A stretch of DNA of 64,000 bases, from positions 1,920,001 through 1,984,000 of the forward strand of contig NZ_CP141587.1 in the NCBI RefSeq assembly GCF_035593985.1, in the 5' to 3' direction. Each line of letters starts with the position of its first letter. Position 1 is the first letter of the stretch. Of this stretch, positions 1-9,414 are shown one piece after another. The position numbers were made by a program, and so were the translations under genes. The stretch comes from Sphingomonas sp. LY29. Lineage in GTDB: Bacteria; Pseudomonadota; Alphaproteobacteria; Sphingomonadales; Sphingomonadaceae. The notes below the pieces were generated by a model. It saw only the letters and a list, made by a program, of their open reading frames with translations. It made no database searches and was not told the DNA's origin.

Positions 1-407
1 GCCATCAGTCGGCGGCTTCGCAATGAGAACCCGCCATTGCCGACGTCGTGGCCATCGTCGAATTGCGGCCATGGGGCGCCGACATAGTCGACATCTGAAA
101 ATGCGGCATCCCATGCTTCCGCATTGATGACAAAACCGTCCCACTGGGTGATCAGGCAGTGGTCGGTGCGAACGTGATGAACCAGATCGCGCAGGATGAA
201 ATCGGAATAGGCTTGCGACGACGCGATCGCCGGAATGCGGACGACGCGGAACGCCTCGGCAGTCGCGTCGACCTCGGCCTCGGTGAAGAGGACCGCATCG
301 CCGACATCGACGTGGCGCAGTGACTCTCGTATCGCCGCGACCGTCGGCTGCACATGGATCGACGTCGCCGCACATAGCGTCACCGAGGGTAGCGAGAGCT
401 TCGTCAC
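1..407 (-). CDS. DUF5672 family protein (partial, 3' end outside window)
   Basis: The reading frame is open from the left edge to about 407 on the minus strand. It carries the run DYVGAPWP, a short acidic stretch, then VGNGGFSLRS. I associate this with DUF5672 proteins, a glycosyltransferase-like family found in polysaccharide loci. The C-terminal part lies outside the window. The start is uncertain: a GTG at 405-407 is used here, but the frame stays open further upstream into kdsB and no clear ribosome binding site is visible. It follows kdsD and kdsB on the same strand by about 20 nt, so it is probably co-transcribed with the Kdo genes. A role in capsule or other surface glycan synthesis is inferred from this context. 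The substrate cannot be told from sequence. Confidence 0.6.
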   Translation of the reverse strand, partial: MTKLSLPSVTLCAATSIHVQPTVAAIRESLRHVDVGDAVLFTEAEVDATAEAFRVVRIPAIASSQAYSDFILRDLVHHVRTDHCLITQWDGFVINAEAWDAAFSDVDYVGAPWPQFDDGHDVGNGGFSLRSRRLM

Positions 408-429
408 GAGGCCGCGACCCGATGGTCGG

Positions 430-1242
430 TCAAGCGATGCCGCGCTCGACCAGGATCCGCTCGATCGCGCCGACATCGCTTGGATTGTTCAGTTCGATCG
501 AATCCCACCCCAGCGGGTCCATCTGCATGACCGAGACAGGCAATCCGATGTCGAGAAAACGGAGCTGCTCGAGCCCTTCGACTTCTTCGAGCGTCGAGGG
601 GGTCGCGGCGAGATAGTCAACGAGGGCGTGCGGTCGATAGGCGTACATGCCGAGGTGGAGAAACACCGGGATCGCGTCCACGCTCGCTGCCCTGTCCGGG
701 AGATAGGGGATCATTCGCTTCGAAAAATAGAGTGCGCGCGAGGCGCGGTCGAAAACGACGGTCGTGCCACCGACGCGACCGTTGGCGGCATCGTCCTCCA
801 AGTGGCGATAGAGCGTCGGGGAACAACGCACAGCCGGGGTCGCCATGGCTGCGTCCGCCTCGTCCGCGAGCCGCTTGACGAGGTCCTGAACGATCACAGG
901 TGGGGAGAGGGGGGCATCCCCCTGCAAATTGACGATGATGTCGACGTCGAGGTCGAGCGCTGTGATTGCTTCCGCGCACCGCTCGGTTCCGTTCCGGCAC
1001 GAGGTCGAAGTCATCACGACCTGCCCCCCGAAGCCCTCCACGACCTCCGCGATGCGATCGTCGTCGGTCGCGACCCAGATCCGGTCGGATGCGCCCTCCA
1101 CTTCGCGGGCGCATTCCCAGCTCCGCTGGATCAGCGGCTTGAGCAGTCCGCTCGCCCCGGCAAGCGGCGCAAGCGGCTTTCCCGGAAAGCGCGAGGATTC
1201 GTAACGCGCCGGAATGATGATCGCGAAGCTGGGCGACGGCAT
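430..1242 (-). CDS. kdsB: 3-deoxy-manno-octulosonate cytidylyltransferase (CMP-Kdo synthetase)
   Basis: The enzyme activates Kdo with CTP to CMP-Kdo in the cytosol, for lipopolysaccharide or capsule assembly. The 270-residue protein begins with the nucleotidyltransferase motif IIPARYESSRFPGKPLA (residues 8-24). It continues with RNGTERCAEA, the equivalent of the family's S/NGTDR motif, and VNLQGDAPL, where Q-G-D binds the sugar nucleotide. Length matches the family (about 250). It starts 6 nt after the kdsD stop, and only a weak ribosome binding site is visible inside the end of kdsD. Pairing with an arabinose-5-phosphate isomerase is the arrangement of capsule KpsU/KpsF loci as well as of LPS loci, so this could be a second, capsule-dedicated copy. 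That cannot be decided from one window. Confidence 0.9.
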   Translation of the reverse strand: MPSPSFAIIIPARYESSRFPGKPLAPLAGASGLLKPLIQRSWECAREVEGASDRIWVATDDDRIAEVVEGFGGQVVMTSTSCRNGTERCAEAITALDLDVDIIVNLQGDAPLSPPVIVQDLVKRLADEADAAMATPAVRCSPTLYRHLEDDAANGRVGGTTVVFDRASRALYFSKRMIPYLPDRAASVDAIPVFLHLGMYAYRPHALVDYLAATPSTLEEVEGLEQLRFLDIGLPVSVMQMDPLGWDSIELNNPSDVGAIERILVERGIA

Positions 1243-1248
1243 CGTGGC

Positions 1249-2253
1249 TTAGCTTAGGCCGATCCGCAGGAAGTCATGGATGTGGACGAAGCCGATAGGA
1301 ACGTTGGCATTCACGCTCGCGCGCCGGTCCATGACGAACGCGCCGGTGATCTTGTTCTGATTCAGGAGGTGCAACGCGTCCTCGGCAATTGTGTCGTTGC
1401 ACAAGGTGATCGGGTCGGCGGTCATCACTTCCGCGGCCTTGGCAGTGGCCAGATCGTCGAAGTGCCGGCGAATGTCGCCATCGGTGATCACGCCGACGAG
1501 CCGGCCGGCCATGTCCACGACCCCCGCCATCCCAAAGCCGGTCGAGGTCATCGTCAGGATGACGTCGCGCATCGAGGTAGCCTGATCGACTAGGGGCATC
1601 CGCGCCGGACCGTGCATCACTTCCCGGACCGGAGTCATCCGAAGACCAAGCGACCCGCCTGGATGAAGGACTTTCATCCGGTCGAGCGAGAAACCGCGAG
1701 AATCCATGAGGGCGAGCGCCATGGCATCGCCAAGCGCCAACTGCATCGTCGTCGATGTCGTTGGGGCGATGTTGACCGTGCAGGCCTCGCGCGCTTCGGG
1801 ATAGAGAAGGCGAACGTCCGCATTCTGCATCACCAGCGATTCCATGCGCGAGGCCACGCCGATGATCTTGACGCCAATGCTGACCGCGTAGCTGAGGAAA
1901 GCACGCAATTCGCTGGTGTTGCCGCTGTTGGAGATGACGATCAGCACGTCGCCGGGAATAAGCATCCCCAGGTCGCCATGTGCTGCTTCGGCGGGGTGAA
2001 CGTAGATGGCGGGGGTGCCCGTCGCGGCCATGGTTGCGGCCCATTTGCGACCGATATGCCCCGACTTGCCCATACCGGTGACAACCACGCGGCCGGTGCT
2101 GGACAGGATGGTATTGCAGGCATCAACGAAGGTTCCGTCGAGCGACTGCGCGAGCGCCTGCAGCGCCTCGGCCTCGACCGCGATTACTTCCGCCCCACGG
2201 CGCAACATCATCTCGTTCAGCGGTGGTCGCCGAACACTTGCTTGAACCGTCAT
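1249..2253 (-). CDS. kdsD: Arabinose-5-phosphate isomerase (KdsD/KpsF)
   Basis: Converts ribulose-5-phosphate to arabinose-5-phosphate, the first committed step to Kdo. The N-terminal SIS sugar-isomerase domain carries GMGKSGHIGRKWAATMAATG and then HGDLGML. Two CBS domains follow in the C-terminal half, with GVVDMAGRLVGVITDGDIRR in the first and ITGAFVMD in the second. The frame is open to a start at 2283, but the ATG at 2251-2253 (MTVQASVRR) is preferred because AAGGGAT lies about 5 nt upstream; the shorter protein is 334 residues. It is the first gene of a minus-strand operon with kdsB and the DUF5672 gene. The promoter is presumably in the long upstream gap. Confidence 0.9.
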   Translation of the reverse strand: MTVQASVRRPPLNEMMLRRGAEVIAVEAEALQALAQSLDGTFVDACNTILSSTGRVVVTGMGKSGHIGRKWAATMAATGTPAIYVHPAEAAHGDLGMLIPGDVLIVISNSGNTSELRAFLSYAVSIGVKIIGVASRMESLVMQNADVRLLYPEAREACTVNIAPTTSTTMQLALGDAMALALMDSRGFSLDRMKVLHPGGSLGLRMTPVREVMHGPARMPLVDQATSMRDVILTMTSTGFGMAGVVDMAGRLVGVITDGDIRRHFDDLATAKAAEVMTADPITLCNDTIAEDALHLLNQNKITGAFVMDRRASVNANVPIGFVHIHDFLRIGLS

Positions 2254-2850
2254 CGCTATCCCTTGCCAATCTGACCGACGCACGGCACGGCGCGTTCACG
2301 CTCGTCAGGACAAGCGCCTCCCTTACACGCAACAGCGCCTACGCAAAACAGCCTTTGCGACTGTTGGATCCCTACGGGATGCGAATTGCTGACCAAGCAT
2401 GAGGATTGAAGTTCATTATCCCATTAGAACCATTGTTGATCGAAACTGGATATTAACGGCAACCGTGAAGACTTGCTTCATGCTCCCGAGAGACTTTGGC
2501 ATTTCATCGAGACCTTACGCTTTAGGCTGACCTGGCCGAGCCAGACTGAGGTCTGTCGCGTTTTTTCGGACACTATTGCAAATGGGCAACGATCCGGCAC
2601 AAAAACAAATCCGGCCGTGGAACCAGATCCCTTTCCCTTCGTCTGGAACGTCGTCAGATGCTCGCCTCGAAACGGGGGTGGCAGAAGTGAATTTGGCATT
2701 GCGCGGTGCAAAATCGTCACCTGTGCGAAACGAGTGCACTTTCGAGCAACACGATTGGATGCTATCGAGTGGCGGAGCACGGTTTTTGTCCGCGTTTAAA
2801 TATTGGGTGGCCTCAGGGAGGTCACCAGGGTTTTGAGAAAGGGGAGTATT
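2254..2850 (+). other. 597-bp divergent intergenic region, no gene supported
   Basis: This gap separates kdsD (minus) from the barrel gene (plus) and should hold both promoters. It is visibly less GC-rich than its surroundings, especially 2380-2620. Short open frames exist on both strands (for example 2478-2780 minus and 2576-2836 plus), but they overlap each other, lack ribosome binding sites and resemble no family I know. No tRNA, clear terminator or riboswitch fold was recognised by eye. Confidence 0.5.
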
Positions 2851-3588
<738 letters not shown>

Positions 3589-3640
3589 GGTAGCTGAGAT
3601 AGGGTCGGCTGGGTTCTGAGGAACTCAGCGGATCTTCGGG

Positions 3641-3672
3641 AAGGGCTCGCCGGCAACGGCGGGCCCTTTTCT
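3641..3672 (+). terminator. Rho-independent terminator after the barrel gene
   Basis: A GC-rich stem, GGGCTCGCCG pairing with CGGCGGGCCC (one wobble) around a GCAA-type loop, is followed by TTTT. It lies 55 nt after the stop codon. Confidence 0.75.
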
Positions 3673-3777
3673 GTGTCTGTTCGCTATGATCCGCCGCAAG
3701 CGGAAGGGCGCAGTGACCGATCTGGTCCGGGCCGAGAGACCAGCGTTAACGGAAGTCGCCGCTTGTCCGCGGCTGGC

Positions 3778-4578
3778 CTAGAACCGCACACTTGCCCCGG
3801 CATAGACTTCCACCCGGGGAGCAGGGCCACTGAGCCCAAAATTGGCGCCGAGATCGACTTGCAGTGTTCGGCTGAGGGCCAAGGCCAAGGCTGCATCGGC
3901 CGAGGCGGCGGTCGTCCTGTCCGCCGGAACGAAATTGGTGGCGGCCCAAAGCTCTCCGACGACCGTCAGGCGCGGCGAAAGCGGACGCGACACATTGACC
4001 AGATTGACCAGTTGAAGATGATGTCCGGCGCCGTCGCCGTCGGCCAGAATGTCGACCTCTGGGCCGAAGACGATCGAATAAGGCGTGTCGGTCGACACCA
4101 GGATCGGGACGGCCACGCCACCTTCGACCTCGTCGTTGCCAATGCCACGCTTGGCGGTCGGCAGTTTGACGAACGGGATCAGCCCCACCTGAATTCTTGA
4201 ATCGCTCGGAGTCAGCCGATGCTTGTAGCGGACGGTCACGTCGCCAAACCCCAACGCTCGTTCGATGGTGCCAGACACCTCCGTCCTGATGCCGACAAGC
4301 GGAACGACGCCAATCTGGAGGTCCGATCGGCTGGTGAGGCCCAACTTGATCGTTGTGCCGCCAAATGTTGTTGCCGTCGTCCGCGTGCTTCCCGTTTCGG
4401 TGAGCGACCACGACGTAATGCCTGTCTCAAGCTGAAGCGCGCCCGGCGGAACCGTGCAGGTGGCATTGGCCTTGGCGGGTCGGTCGGTGCAGATCGGCGC
4501 TTCGTCGACCGTTTGGCCGCTCACGGCTGCGGGCATGACGAGGGCGATCGCCGATAATGCCAGATGGATCTTCTGCAT
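3778..4578 (-). CDS. Putative outer-membrane transporter/barrel protein
   Basis: A 266-residue secreted protein. The ATG at 4576-4578 gives a signal peptide (MQKIHLALSAIALVMPAAVS, cleavage after SGQ) and has GGAG about 8 nt upstream, inside the end of kup. The mature part has many short amphipathic strands (LQLETGITSWSL, IQVGLIPFVKLP, YSIVFGPEVDILAD) and ends in an aromatic residue (AGASVRF), as outer-membrane barrels do. It resembles the loosely defined MetA-pathway/transporter barrel family often annotated simply as transporter. It begins 1 nt after the kup stop, so it is translated from the same mRNA as the potassium transporter. Any role in potassium entry is inference. Confidence 0.65.
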   Translation of the reverse strand: MQKIHLALSAIALVMPAAVSGQTVDEAPICTDRPAKANATCTVPPGALQLETGITSWSLTETGSTRTTATTFGGTTIKLGLTSRSDLQIGVVPLVGIRTEVSGTIERALGFGDVTVRYKHRLTPSDSRIQVGLIPFVKLPTAKRGIGNDEVEGGVAVPILVSTDTPYSIVFGPEVDILADGDGAGHHLQLVNLVNVSRPLSPRLTVVGELWAATNFVPADRTTAASADAALALALSRTLQVDLGANFGLSGPAPRVEVYAGASVRF

Positions 4579-4579
4579 G

Positions 4580-6469
4580 TCAGATCTCCAGCTGGCTGCC
4601 AAGTTCGACGACCCGGTTCGTCGGCAGGCGGAAGAATTCCATCGCATTCTCGCTGTTCTTGGTCATCCACGCGAACAATTGCTCGCGCCACAGCGCCATG
4701 CCGGGCCGCTTCGATGCGATCAGTTTCTGGCGACCGAGGAAGAAGCTGGTCGTCATCATGTGGAAGGGCGCGCCGCACGCCTCGACGAGGGCGAGGTCGC
4801 CGGGCACGTCGGTATCGTCCATGAAGCCGTAGCGCAGGATGACCCGGTAGACGCCTTCGCCCGCGGCGCTGATCGTCGACCGTTCGTGGGGCGCCACGTG
4901 CGGCACTTCGTCGATCAGTACGGTCAGGATGACGACGCGTTCATGCAGCACCTGGTTGTGCTTGATGTTGTGCAGCAGCGCGGACGGGATGGTGTCGGCG
5001 GACGAAGCCATAAACACCGAAGTCCCACGCACCCGGTGCAGCGATGCGGCGGTCGACTTGATGAACACCGACAGTGGCATCGCTTCTTCGGCCAGACGCT
5101 CGCGCAACAGGCGTCGTCCCTTCGCCCATGTGGTCAGCACGACGAAGATGACGGCCGCGACGAGCAGCGGAAACCAGCCGCCGTCGCCGAACTTGGTCAG
5201 GTTCGAAGCCAAATAGGCGCTGTCGATCAACAGGAACGCGCCGATGACGATGCCGGCCAAGATCGGATTCCATTTCCAGACGCGGAACAGCACGACGGCC
5301 AGCATGCAGGTCGTGATGAACATCGTGCCGGTGACCGCGATACCGTATGCCGATGCCAGCTTCGTCGATTCGCCGAAGCCCACGACCAGCAGCACGACCA
5401 TGGCGAGCAGTGTCCAATTGACTATCGGGATGTAGATCTGGCCCGCGGCCTTGGCGCTGGTGTGCCGGATCGACAGGCGCGGCAGGAAGCCTAGCTGAAC
5501 CGCCTGCCGGGTGACGGAAAAAGCGCCCGAGATAACTGCCTGGCTGGCAATGATCGTGGCCAGCGTGGCAATGCCGACCAAGGGCAGGCGAGCCCATTCC
5601 GGCGCCATGTAGAAGAATGGATTTTGAACCGCCTCGGGATTGGTCAGCAGCAAGGCGCCCTGACCGAAGTAGCAAAGCATCAGGCAGGGGTAGACCAGGG
5701 TCAGCCAGCTCAGCCCGATCGCCTTTCGCCCGAAATGACCCATGTCGGCGTAAAGCGTCTCCGCGCCGGTGACGGCTAGGACGACCGAGCCCAAGGCGAG
5801 GAATGCCTTGGTGGGATCGATCGCGAAGAAGTTCACCGCCCAATAGGGATTGAGCGCGCCGAAAATCTGCGGATACGCCGCGATGTTGGTCACGCCCAGA
5901 ACGGCCAGCGTTGCGAAATAGACAAGGATGATCGGTCCGAAGAGCAGGCCGACCTTGGCAGTGCCGCGCGCCTGGATGAAGAAGAGGCCGACGAGGATGC
6001 CGATCGATATCGGCAGGATCAGCGGAGCAAGGCGGGCCTCGGCGACGGTCAGCCCCTCGACCGCGGATAGCACCGAGATCGCGGGCGTGATGATCGCGTC
6101 GCCGTAGAAAAGCGCAGTGGCGAGGACGCCGAGCGTGACAAGCCCCGTGGTCCACTTGCCGCCTTCGACCCGCCGGGAGATCAGCGCGAGCAGGGCGAAA
6201 GACCCGCCTTCGCCCTTATTCTCCGCACGCATGGCGACCATCACATATTTGGCGGTGACGACCATCATCAACGTCCAGAAGACGAGCGAAAGCACTCCGA
6301 AAACATGCGCCTGGTCAACCGCCAACGGGTGCGGGCCGATGAAGCTTTCCTTCATGGCGTAGAGTGGCGACGTCCCGATGTCGCCGAACACGACGCCGAT
6401 GGCGCCGAGCATTAGCGCGGGGAGCGATTCCTTGGGCCCATAAGGGGCGGAGCTGTCTTGGCTTGTCAT
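4580..6469 (-). CDS. kup: Kup-family potassium uptake transporter
   Basis: Low-affinity K+/H+ symporter of the inner membrane. The 629-residue length is normal for the family. The N-terminus has the conserved [17 protein letters not shown] (residues 22-38), followed by about 12 hydrophobic segments to roughly residue 450. These include the conserved [18 protein letters not shown] and the PYWAVNFF region. The cytoplasmic C-terminal third follows ([25 protein letters not shown]). It is divergent from a KdpD-like sensor kinase starting about 63 nt away, so the two units share a control region. An outer-membrane protein gene follows it directly. Confidence 0.95.
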   Translation of the reverse strand: MTSQDSSAPYGPKESLPALMLGAIGVVFGDIGTSPLYAMKESFIGPHPLAVDQAHVFGVLSLVFWTLMMVVTAKYVMVAMRAENKGEGGSFALLALISRRVEGGKWTTGLVTLGVLATALFYGDAIITPAISVLSAVEGLTVAEARLAPLILPISIGILVGLFFIQARGTAKVGLLFGPIILVYFATLAVLGVTNIAAYPQIFGALNPYWAVNFFAIDPTKAFLALGSVVLAVTGAETLYADMGHFGRKAIGLSWLTLVYPCLMLCYFGQGALLLTNPEAVQNPFFYMAPEWARLPLVGIATLATIIASQAVISGAFSVTRQAVQLGFLPRLSIRHTSAKAAGQIYIPIVNWTLLAMVVLLVVGFGESTKLASAYGIAVTGTMFITTCMLAVVLFRVWKWNPILAGIVIGAFLLIDSAYLASNLTKFGDGGWFPLLVAAVIFVVLTTWAKGRRLLRERLAEEAMPLSVFIKSTAASLHRVRGTSVFMASSADTIPSALLHNIKHNQVLHERVVILTVLIDEVPHVAPHERSTISAAGEGVYRVILRYGFMDDTDVPGDLALVEACGAPFHMMTTSFFLGRQKLIASKRPGMALWREQLFAWMTKNSENAMEFFRLPTNRVVELGSQLEI

Positions 6470-6531
6470 TCCGCCGATGTGGTCGGGGAGCGTGTAAGGA
6501 TGCCATGTGAACCTCGCGGCGCGGCATAAGG

Positions 6532-8127
6532 ATGTCGGAAAGTCGAGGCTTCGCCCCCTCGACGTTCGCCGGAAGCGGGTCCAATTATCGCGTGATGAAC
6601 GACCGATCGTCCAAAATCGACGCTGCGCCGTGCGACCGTCCGACGCCGCCGCGAGCCTATGCGGAATCGCTATTCATGGTGGCCGCGGCGACCGGCATCG
6701 GGCTGCTGATGTCAGCACCGTGGGGAACGTCGGCAGTCGATCTGGTCTACCTCGTTCCGGTCGTCGCCTCCGCCAGCCTGTACGGTTTTGGACCCGGAGC
6801 GCTCGCGGCCTTGGCCTCCGCGTTGACGTACAATTTCTTTTTCACGCAGCCCATCCACAGCTTCCGCGTCGACCGACCCGCCGACATCGTCACCGTGGCC
6901 ATGCTGCTGGGCGTTGCCCTGGTGGTCAGCCGTCTTGCCGCTGCGATGCGGGCGCAGGCACGCCAAGCGGTCGCGAATGCCGAACGCAACGCGACCATCG
7001 CCGGCTTCGCGGGGGAGCTGCTGTCCTGTGTCGACGAGGAGCGGATCGGCCTTGCCGCGTGCCGCAGCCTTGCGCGGCTGTTCGACTGCAACGCAGTGCT
7101 GATGGCGGACCGCGGGGGCGACCCCGTCGCGATCGCCAGCGAGCCCCATACGGCACGACTAACTCCGGCCGACTTCGGCGCGGCCGGAATCGTGCTCAAG
7201 GATGGGAAGGTCGTCGGTCGAGGGTCGCCGCGGCTCAGCCCCGCCGATTGGCTGTTCTTCCCGGGGACGTCGGACGGTAAGGTGCTCGCAACGATCGGGC
7301 TGGCCCGCGACGACGGGCGCACTCCGGTCGACGATGACCAATTGCCGCTGCTGACGAACCTGCTCGACCGGGTGGCCCTCGCGCTGGACCGTTCCCGGCT
7401 TGAACGGCAGATGCAGGACGTGGCGTCCCTGCGCGACCGCGATCGCCTGCGCGGGGCCTTGCTGTCGTCGGTCGGCCACGATCTTCGCACGCCCCTGACC
7501 GCCATCATCGCGGCGGCCGGAGAGCTTCGCGAAGCGCAGGCGCCGGCCCCCCTTGTCGACACGATCGACGACGAGGGAGCGAAGCTCGGGCGCTACATCG
7601 CCAACCTGTTGGACATGGCGCGGATCGAGGCCGGATCGATCCGGCTGCACGATGAGGCGGTCGACCTGGTCGATTCAGTCGGGGCTGCGTTGCGCGACTT
7701 GAAGAGGGTCGTTTCATCACGCCGCGTCGATATCGATCTTCCTGTCGACCTGCCGCTGGTGCGGACCGATCCGCACTTGCTCCACCACGTGCTTCTGAAC
7801 CTGATCGACAACGCCCTGCGCTACAGCGGAAGCGGCGGTATTCGGATCACTGGTGAACAGGGTGACCGGGGTGTTCGCCTGTCGATCATCGACGAAGGAC
7901 CGGGCCTACCAGAGGCATCGGACCGGATGTTCGACCGGTTCGCGCGGATTGCCGGATCGGACCGCAAGGGCGGGGCCGGGCTTGGCCTAGCAATCGTGAA
8001 AGGCTTCGCCGAGGCAATGGAAGTCGAGGTGGCGGCAATCAACAATGATGGGCCGGGGGCGACCTTCGCCCTGCTGTTTCCACCAAAGGCGATTGTGAGA
8101 GAGGACCGACTTGACCAAGGCGCTTAG
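6532..8127 (+). CDS. kdpD: KdpD-like sensor histidine kinase lacking the N-terminal KdpD/Usp domains
   Basis: A 531-residue kinase. After a short N-terminus come closely spaced membrane segments at about residues 48-135 (DUF4118-like; [21 protein letters not shown] and [13 protein letters not shown] are typical of KdpD). A GAF-like region follows, then the phosphoacceptor box [13 protein letters not shown] (His316). The ATPase motifs are [17 protein letters not shown] and [11 protein letters not shown]. Full KdpD is about 900 residues; the roughly 400-residue KdpD and universal-stress domains are absent. An alternative ATG at 6595 would remove 21 poorly conserved residues, and neither start has a good ribosome binding site. 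The regulator gene overlaps its 3' end. No kdpFABC is in the window, so the target may be the adjacent kup. Confidence 0.85.
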   Translation: MSESRGFAPSTFAGSGSNYRVMNDRSSKIDAAPCDRPTPPRAYAESLFMVAAATGIGLLMSAPWGTSAVDLVYLVPVVASASLYGFGPGALAALASALTYNFFFTQPIHSFRVDRPADIVTVAMLLGVALVVSRLAAAMRAQARQAVANAERNATIAGFAGELLSCVDEERIGLAACRSLARLFDCNAVLMADRGGDPVAIASEPHTARLTPADFGAAGIVLKDGKVVGRGSPRLSPADWLFFPGTSDGKVLATIGLARDDGRTPVDDDQLPLLTNLLDRVALALDRSRLERQMQDVASLRDRDRLRGALLSSVGHDLRTPLTAIIAAAGELREAQAPAPLVDTIDDEGAKLGRYIANLLDMARIEAGSIRLHDEAVDLVDSVGAALRDLKRVVSSRRVDIDLPVDLPLVRTDPHLLHHVLLNLIDNALRYSGSGGIRITGEQGDRGVRLSIIDEGPGLPEASDRMFDRFARIAGSDRKGGAGLGLAIVKGFAEAMEVEVAAINNDGPGATFALLFPPKAIVREDRLDQGA

Positions 8128-8800
8128 GATATTGGTGGTCGACGACGAACCGACGATCCGCACCCTTCTGCGTTCGACGTTGACCCGCGCCGACTATGAC
8201 GTCGTCGAGGCCGCGTCAGCGAAGGAAGCGGCGGTCAGCGTCGGCATCGATAAGCCTGACCTCGTCCTGCTCGACCTCGGCCTTCCCGACCGCGACGGGC
8301 TGGAAATGATAAGTGCGATGCGCGGCGACGCGGGAACGCCGGTGATCGTCGTTTCGGCGCGCGAGCAGATGGAGCAGAAGGTCGCCGCGCTCGACCTTGG
8401 CGCGGACGACTACGTCACCAAGCCGTTCGATACGCTCGAACTGCTGGCTAGGATCAGGGCGGCCTTTCGCCGCAAGCTAGCCTCGTCGGCGGAAAAGGAA
8501 GTGGTGGAGATAGGCGACATCCACATCGATCTTTTCCGGCGGATCGTCCGCCGCGGGCCGACCGAGGTGCACCTTACGCCCAAAGAATATTCGGTGCTTG
8601 CCGAACTCGCACGCCACCCCGGGCGCGTGCTGACCCATGCGCATTTGCTTCGGTCGGCGTGGGGTCCGGCGCAGGAGCGTCAGACAGAGTATTTGCGGGT
8701 CACGATGAGGGCGCTGCGCCAGAAACTCGAAGACACTCCCTCGGACCCGAAGTTGCTGATCAACGAACCGGGGGTTGGTTATCGATTGATGCAGATCTGA
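8111..8800 (+). CDS. kdpE: KdpE-like response regulator (OmpR family)
   Basis: A 229-residue two-domain regulator. The receiver domain has the acidic pair in LVVDDEP, phospho-acceptor Asp55 (LVLLDLGLPD), Ser in VVSARE, and Lys in DYVTKPFD. The C-terminal winged helix includes LTPKEYSVLAELARHPGRVLTH and ends PKLLINEPGVGYRLM, as in KdpE. The start codon is TTG at 8111, with AGAGAGGA about 8 nt upstream, and it overlaps the kinase gene by 17 nt, so the two are translationally coupled. It is expected to be phosphorylated by the upstream kinase and to act on genes for potassium homeostasis. Confidence 0.9.
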   Translation: MTKALRILVVDDEPTIRTLLRSTLTRADYDVVEAASAKEAAVSVGIDKPDLVLLDLGLPDRDGLEMISAMRGDAGTPVIVVSAREQMEQKVAALDLGADDYVTKPFDTLELLARIRAAFRRKLASSAEKEVVEIGDIHIDLFRRIVRRGPTEVHLTPKEYSVLAELARHPGRVLTHAHLLRSAWGPAQERQTEYLRVTMRALRQKLEDTPSDPKLLINEPGVGYRLMQI

Positions 8801-8848
8801 TGGGTCGTGGTCTCTACCTCGGCGTGCGTGAAACGCAGCGGCGAGGTG

Positions 8849-8922
8849 TGGAGCGGGTGAAGGGAATCGAACCCTCGTCGTAAGCTTGGAAGGCTTCTGC
8901 TCTACCATTGAGCTACACCCGC
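8849..8922 (-). tRNA. tRNA-Gly (anticodon TCC)
   Basis: Read on the minus strand, the sequence folds as a cloverleaf. The acceptor stem is GCGGGTG pairing with CACCCGC, followed by discriminator T and an encoded CCA. The D arm is GCTC-AATGGTA-GAGC, the anticodon loop is CTTCCAA (TCC), and the T loop is TTCGATT. The first anticodon-stem pair is mismatched. Confidence 0.93.
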
Positions 8923-8973
8923 CCATCGGCGTGAGGCGGCGCTTTGCCATCCGGCGGCGCCCGCCGTCAAGGA

Positions 8974-9303
8974 TCAGCTTGCAAGCAACAGCAGCGCGGC
9001 CCCCGACGCCAGGATCGACACGACGACGAGCAGCACGAGCAGGAGGACAAACCCGGCGCCTTCCTTTCTGTCGGCAATGGCCCGCTCGTCGAGATGAAGG
9101 CGTCCGTCGCGGCCGCGGACGATCGATCCCTTTTTAATCGCGTAATCCAGATAGGCCTGCTCTTCCTTGCTCGTGGCCGTAAAGGCGATCGCACTCGACG
9201 CCCCCAGCGCCCGGGCATCGCGGAATTGCTGGAACAGGGTATCGCGCGCCTGTTGCTCCGCGCTTGCGGCGATGATCGCAGCGGTGATTGCCGGGTTGCT
9301 CAT
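8974..9303 (-). CDS. Small tail-anchored membrane protein, unknown function
   Basis: A 109-residue protein of no family I recognise. The start at 9301-9303 (MSNPAITAAIIAASAEQQ) is preferred over 9330 because GGGAGAG sits about 7 nt upstream. Residues 1-70 are soluble, with a helical, Ala- and Gln-rich start and a charged middle (TSKEEQAYLDYAIKKGSIVRG). The last 22 residues are one strongly hydrophobic segment (FVLLLVLLVVVSILASGAAL), so it is probably anchored by its C-terminus. It lies between tRNA-Gly and the divergent Ku gene. Confidence 0.7.
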   Translation of the reverse strand: MSNPAITAAIIAASAEQQARDTLFQQFRDARALGASSAIAFTATSKEEQAYLDYAIKKGSIVRGRDGRLHLDERAIADRKEGAGFVLLLVLLVVVSILASGAALLLLAS

Positions 9304-9414
9304 GCAATTCTCTCCCTGTCGGCCAATCATAACGCCCGCCCGATCCGACCGCCAGCGGAACGAGTCCGTCGCTGGTCGATTGACTCGCCGGCATCACGGG
9401 GAATGGAGACGAGC

